This document shows positions 15,670 through 19,182 of a DNA stretch of 19,182 bases, piece by piece. The DNA is taken from contig JAFLKZ010000009.1 of the NCBI GenBank assembly GCA_019162915.1, forward strand, positions 1 to 19,182, read 5' to 3'. Origin of the DNA: Campylobacteraceae bacterium (GTDB taxonomy: Bacteria; Campylobacterota; Campylobacteria; Campylobacterales; Sulfurospirillaceae). The notes beneath the pieces were generated by a model that was given only the letters and a program-made list of their open reading frames with translations, was not told the origin of the DNA and did not search any database. Within the stretch, counting starts at the first letter, position 1, and each line of letters begins with the position of its first letter. Made by a program: the position numbers and the translations under genes.

Positions 15670-15805
15670 TTGTATATTCTTTTAAAATTTTCGTAATTTG
15701 TTTAAGCCACCCTTGTGTATAATTAGCGAACTCCTCAAAGGGTGTCGAATCGTTCAAGATATTTGGCTGTGGCAACTTCAAGTTGTAGCCCTTTGAGATT
15801 ATCAT
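15665..15805 (-). CDS. Small ORF of 46 residues between the DUF4391 gene and mod
   Basis: An ATG follows the DUF4391 stop codon after one base (TAAGATG), and AGGGG lies 10 nt upstream. The ORF encodes a 46-residue peptide beginning MIISKGYNLKLPQPNILND and ending in a basic amphipathic helix-like tail (WLKQITKILKEYTR). I recognise no family. The tight coupling argues for translation. Against it, the ORF is short and could be the remnant of a longer gene. A hairpin at its stop and a 152-nt spacer before mod follow, so any translation ends well before the mod ribosome site. Confidence 0.45.
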   Translation of the reverse strand: MIISKGYNLKLPQPNILNDSTPFEEFANYTQGWLKQITKILKEYTR

Positions 15806-15806
15806 C

Positions 15807-16541
15807 TTATAAATTCCCCTTCAATTCTTCTATTTTATCATTCATCTTTTTTATCTCAATATTTAACGCTACTTTGGCATTGAAAACAGTCTCTTTTTTG
15901 AGCTTGCTTTTGAGTTCATTTATCTTTACATGTAACGCTTGTATCTCTTTGAGTGATGCTTCGGTTGTCTCTTTTACATGTAAATTACCACTAAATTTTG
16001 AGGCATTGAGCGCTAAAAGTTTATCTAAATAGCTCTTATAAAACGCGTACAAATCTGTAAAAGGGTGTTCTTTTACATGTAGGCTTTGCAAAAACTCTTT
16101 TTCAATGGCTGTAAGGCTTTCAAGATTGAGCCACGGGGTAAAATACTCCTCTTCTACAAAGAGTTTTGTGCTATCTGATTTGTTGATGCGCTTGTTGGAA
16201 AGGTTGATGCAGCAAAACTCTTTACATGTAAAGATAACGATCAGTGGGTATGGAATGTATTGGATGATTTTGGAGAGGGTTTTTAGCTTGTCTTGCGAGG
16301 TGATTTCGACACTCACAAAAGCTACTTCGGTATAGTCTATCTCTTCATTTGAAAAAGGGGGGATGTTGATGGTGTGTTGATTGAGAAGATAATCCAAGGT
16401 GATACTTTGCACATACTCACTTAACACTTTTCGCTCATGAATGTTTAATGAGAAGTTCTCGATAAATTGCTTTTTGTAGAGTTTGCGCTCTATACAGCAA
16501 CTTTTGGGAAGGGAGAGATACTCTAAAACACTTTTACTCAT
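15807..16541 (-). CDS. DUF4391-family protein of the restriction operon
   Basis: This 244-residue protein matches the DUF4391 pattern: an N-terminal LPKSCCIERKLYKKQF (11-26), TINIPPF (58-63) and IQYIPYPLIVIF (93-104). By family knowledge such proteins sit beside SNF2 helicases and Type III Mod/Res genes. The biochemical role is not known to me. The C-terminus (about 190-244) is a Lys/Glu-rich predicted coiled coil, which suggests a bridging or assembly part (inference). Its start overlaps the helicase stop by 4 nt (ATGA), and a small ORF follows after one base. Four copies of the palindrome TTTACATGTAAA lie in the gene: FTCK at 104-107 and LHVK at 154-157, 187-190 and 203-206. This is an exceptional density for accessory DNA. 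Confidence 0.83.
   Translation of the reverse strand: MSKSVLEYLSLPKSCCIERKLYKKQFIENFSLNIHERKVLSEYVQSITLDYLLNQHTINIPPFSNEEIDYTEVAFVSVEITSQDKLKTLSKIIQYIPYPLIVIFTCKEFCCINLSNKRINKSDSTKLFVEEEYFTPWLNLESLTAIEKEFLQSLHVKEHPFTDLYAFYKSYLDKLLALNASKFSGNLHVKETTEASLKEIQALHVKINELKSKLKKETVFNAKVALNIEIKKMNDKIEELKGNL
15925..16232. repeat. Cluster of four TTTACATGTAAA palindromes in the DUF4391 gene
   Basis: Copies are at 15925-15935, 15973-15984, 16072-16081 and 16221-16232. On the minus strand they encode LHVK three times and FTCK once. Because the sequence is its own reverse complement, it gives the same peptides as the plus-strand copies in mutY. Confidence 0.88.
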
Positions 16542-19182
16542 TCAATCACCAAGTAAGAGATAAGTTCAAATTCCTCTTTGGAAGCTAAACTTTGCGCGGT
16601 GATATTTGTGCCCCCTCTACTAAATAAAGAATCTAAGCCGACTTCTTCTTTTTTGCCCACGATGCTTTCAATGGCACTTTCTAATTGTGCTACATAAAAG
16701 CTCATATCGTTGTAATTTTTCGTTTTGGCTTCAAAAAGTGCGATGGCTTCTTGGATGCCATGCTTTTCACCAAGGCAAAGTTTTTTGTAGGTGTCTAAGA
16801 TTTGTTTGGCGTTTGAGAAGCCCAGTTTGACTTCGTTATTTTCACCCATAAAAATCAAATAGTATGGCTCTAAGGAGTAATGCCCCTCTTGTTGTTTGTC
16901 ATTTTTGAGGTATTTTAAACAAAAGAGTGTTCCTTTGCCTATGGCTTCTTTTAAAAATTCATTGTCACTTTTGACGACACTGTGAATACCAAGAGGCATT
17001 TGGGCTAATTTTTGCTCATGCTCTTTGAGATACTCCATAAGGTTCATACGAAAATCATTGAGGGTAAGGTCGGTGATAGAAACACCACCACTGACATCTT
17101 CAAGGTCTATGACATTCTCTTGAAGCTCTTTGAGTTGTTTGGCACGATAACCAAGGTCATTCATCTCTTTTTCAGAAGCATCGATAATGTTCTCTTCACC
17201 CGTTGCAGATACATCGAGTAATACCATTCTGCCACTGACACGGCTTTCTAAGTTGATGTATTCGTCAAGTTCCATATTTGGCCAGAAATTGACAAGCTGG
17301 ATGTTCTCATTTTTTGAGCCAAGGCGGTCAATGCGTCCAAATCTTTGAATAATTCTAACAGGGTTCCAGTGAATATCATAGTTCACAAGGTAGTCACAAT
17401 CTTGAAGATTTTGTCCTTCACTGATACAATCGGTTGCTATCAAAATATCTATCTCTTGGTGCTCTTTAATAGAGGTTTTATCGCGTTCTTTTGAAAGGGG
17501 TGAAAAATTGGTAAGGATGGAGCTTAGGTCTTGATTTTTCGTGGTTAATGTTGTTTTATTGCTTCCACTTCCAGTGACTATGGCACTATGGATACCAAGC
17601 TCTTCTTTTGCCCATGAAGCAATATGGTTGTAAAGATACTCTGCTGTATCGGCAAAGGCGGTAAAGACAATGACTTTTTTGTTATTAGCGTTGAGAGGAT
17701 TATCTATTTTATGCTTGATGGAAAGTTTAAGCGTTTGAAGTTTTTCATCTCTCGAAGCGTCTATCTCATGAGCAATGCTTAATAACTCTCTTAATTTGTA
17801 GATGTCATTTTCCAAATCTTGCTTCCATTTGATTTGGTCAATGTCCCCAATAAGCACTTTGACCTTGTTGCCAATGAGTTGTGAAGCATACTCTTCTGAT
17901 TCTATATCAACATCGACAATACTCATATCTTCCACAAAACTTTCACTTTGTTTTTCAAAAAGAGCTATAAGGTTTTCATTGCGGTCAAGTAACTTTTTCA
18001 CCGTCAAAGCAAAAGAGTTGATGGAGCTTTCCATACGCTTTAAAAGATTGACACGCATAAGGTGAATCAAACTTTGTTCACGATCCACTTGTTTAAAGAC
18101 ACCACTGCCTACTTGAATATCATACTTTTTATCGTACTCTTCTCGTCTATGAGGTAAAACATATTTGAGAGGTGAATAGGCACATAGAGTGAGTTTTCTA
18201 ATGGTTTTATTGATTTCGATAAGGGGTGGAAAATTGTTTTGGACATCAATGTCGGATTTGATATTGATAGGCTTATTGCGTTCTGGAAACTTACCAATAG
18301 CGGTAATGTCATAATACTTTTCTATGTGTTTTCGGCTTCTTGCAATTGTCACTAAATCAAGCAATTTGAAATAATCAAAGTTCAAAAGGTTCATCAATTT
18401 ATCGGTGGTTCTGTTTTCTTCATCGAGTTTAAGCCACACATTGAATTTTGATTGGGCTCTTCTTAGGGTGTTTTCTACGCTATTGATGCCATTATCTTGA
18501 AATGCTGCATCATTCCCCTCAGTGATAAATGCCAATTGATTTTTTAAATCATTGAGGCGGTTATTGACAGGCGTTGCAGAGAGCATTAAGACTTTTGTTT
18601 TAACGCCTTTTTGTAAAACATCTTCTAAGAGTTTGGCATAGCGTGATTTGCTTGTTCGTTTGTTGGTGCTGGTGTTTCTAAAATTGTGCGATTCGTCAAT
18701 AACAATTAAATCATAATTTGCCCAGTTGATCGTAGCAAGATTTATCTCTCCACTCATACCTTGTTCGCGTGTTAAGTCTGTGTGATTGAGAACATCGTAA
18801 TTAAATCTATCGGCAGAGAGAATATTTCGTGTGTCATTGATGGTGTAGAGTGTCCAGTTATCTCTTAGTTTTTTAGGGCATAAGACTAATACTCTATCGT
18901 TTCTTAGTTCATAGTATTTGATGACTGCAAGAGCTTCGAAAGTTTTACCAAGTCCAACACTATCTGCGATAATACATCCATTGTATTTTTCAAGTTTATC
19001 AATAGCCCCTAAAACGCCATCTCTTTGGAAGTTGTAAAGCTTATTCCATACGAGGGTATTTTTAAAGCCTGTTTTGGTGCGGATGATTTTCTCTTCATCT
19101 AACTCACCAATGAAATCTTTGAAGATGTGATAGAGTGTAAAAAAATAGAGAAATTCTGGGGACTTGTTAGAGTAAATATCTT
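16538..19182 (-). CDS. SNF2/RapA-like helicase of the restriction operon (5' end outside window)
   Basis: The frame is open from base 19180 down to the stop at 16538, giving 880 visible residues. The ATG at 18757 is internal, because the preceding 141 codons carry essential motifs. Motifs appear in order: Walker A ADSVGLGKTFEA (around 18940-18965), LVLCPKKLRDNW (motif Ia), IVIDESHNF (DESH, 18697-18686), LMLSATPVNN (motif III), IDILIATDCISEGQNLQDCD (motif V), and RIIQRFGRIDRLGS (motif VI, around 17317-17355). These define a superfamily 2 helicase of the SNF2/RapA type, probably a DNA translocase. The N-terminus is missing, so a fused nuclease or PLD domain cannot be excluded. Its stop overlaps the DUF4391 start (ATGA), which places it at the head of the operon. 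Confidence 0.92.
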   Translation of the reverse strand, partial: DIYSNKSPEFLYFFTLYHIFKDFIGELDEEKIIRTKTGFKNTLVWNKLYNFQRDGVLGAIDKLEKYNGCIIADSVGLGKTFEALAVIKYYELRNDRVLVLCPKKLRDNWTLYTINDTRNILSADRFNYDVLNHTDLTREQGMSGEINLATINWANYDLIVIDESHNFRNTSTNKRTSKSRYAKLLEDVLQKGVKTKVLMLSATPVNNRLNDLKNQLAFITEGNDAAFQDNGINSVENTLRRAQSKFNVWLKLDEENRTTDKLMNLLNFDYFKLLDLVTIARSRKHIEKYYDITAIGKFPERNKPINIKSDIDVQNNFPPLIEINKTIRKLTLCAYSPLKYVLPHRREEYDKKYDIQVGSGVFKQVDREQSLIHLMRVNLLKRMESSINSFALTVKKLLDRNENLIALFEKQSESFVEDMSIVDVDIESEEYASQLIGNKVKVLIGDIDQIKWKQDLENDIYKLRELLSIAHEIDASRDEKLQTLKLSIKHKIDNPLNANNKKVIVFTAFADTAEYLYNHIASWAKEELGIHSAIVTGSGSNKTTLTTKNQDLSSILTNFSPLSKERDKTSIKEHQEIDILIATDCISEGQNLQDCDYLVNYDIHWNPVRIIQRFGRIDRLGSKNENIQLVNFWPNMELDEYINLESRVSGRMVLLDVSATGEENIIDASEKEMNDLGYRAKQLKELQENVIDLEDVSGGVSITDLTLNDFRMNLMEYLKEHEQKLAQMPLGIHSVVKSDNEFLKEAIGKGTLFCLKYLKNDKQQEGHYSLEPYYLIFMGENNEVKLGFSNAKQILDTYKKLCLGEKHGIQEAIALFEAKTKNYNDMSFYVAQLESAIESIVGKKEEVGLDSLFSRGGTNITAQSLASKEEFELISYLVIE

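Larger units (their letters stand above)
6937..19182. mobile_element. tRNA-Ser-associated genomic island carrying a Type III restriction operon (left end; right end outside window)
   Basis: The segment holds a tRNA-adjacent integrase followed by a long defence operon on the opposite strand, with no housekeeping genes. The integrase is much more AT-rich than its surroundings, and the dispersed palindrome of the flanking core genes is missing from most of the segment. Type III restriction genes commonly ride on such islands. The right boundary is not visible, and whether the restriction operon and the integrase arrived together is inference. The integrase is frameshifted, so the island may no longer be mobile by itself. 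Confidence 0.6.

Noticed and set aside
18758..19182. Helicase starting at ATG 18757
   Set aside because: The frame remains open to the window edge, and the upstream codons encode Walker A and motif Ia, so the start must lie outside the window.
8345..19182. DISARM or BREX system
   Set aside because: There is no DUF1998 helicase, DrmB, PLD protein, PglZ or BrxC-like gene. Mod and Res are of clear Type III kind.
1..19182. CRISPR array
   Set aside because: No regularly spaced direct repeats were seen. The TTTACATGTAAA copies are irregularly spaced within genes.

Overview
The window looks like a low-GC Campylobacterota (epsilonproteobacterial) chromosome, most likely Sulfurospirillum or a close relative. 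The reasons are a gyrB operon running into queF, an AT-rich coding style, an SRP RNA of the small bacterial type, and above all the recurring palindrome TTTACATGTAAA, written into proteins as LHVK or FTCK. The genus call is inference. Since gyrB usually lies close to dnaA/dnaN, the left end may be near the replication origin.

Left part (1-6936) is core genome. The end of gyrB is followed by an overlapping operon: a membrane-anchored degenerate GGDEF/EAL protein, queF (queuosine pathway) and an HD-domain phosphohydrolase. An SRP RNA gene (ffs) lies on the opposite strand just after the HD gene, and its T-run terminator overlaps the HD stop codon. Next come ung and mutY, two overlapping base-excision repair genes. 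They converge on a SatP-type acetate transporter, with 26 bp of overlap between the 3' ends. Divergent from the transporter is a NYN-LOTUS protein, followed by tRNA-Ser(GGA).

Right part (6937-19182, open at the right edge) is an accessory island apparently inserted at the 3' end of tRNA-Ser. It starts with a very AT-rich tyrosine integrase broken by one frameshift in an A-run. A symmetrical hairpin terminator then separates the integrase from a long opposing operon. In transcription order (right to left) the operon holds a SNF2-type helicase (5' end outside the window), a DUF4391 protein, a 46-aa small ORF, a 152-nt spacer with two hairpins, the Type III methyltransferase Mod, an ABC/AAA_15-like ATPase, a PIN nuclease, a multi-pass membrane protein, and the Type III restriction subunit Res. 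Junctions are 12 nt or less apart from the one spacer before mod.

The most interesting points are the three-gene ATPase-PIN-membrane cassette embedded between mod and res, which looks like a second effector module inside a restriction operon; the helicase-DUF4391 pair upstream; and the dispersed protein-coding palindrome (13 copies). The palindrome is dense in mutY and the DUF4391 gene but absent from about 8.8 kb between 6565 and 15373.
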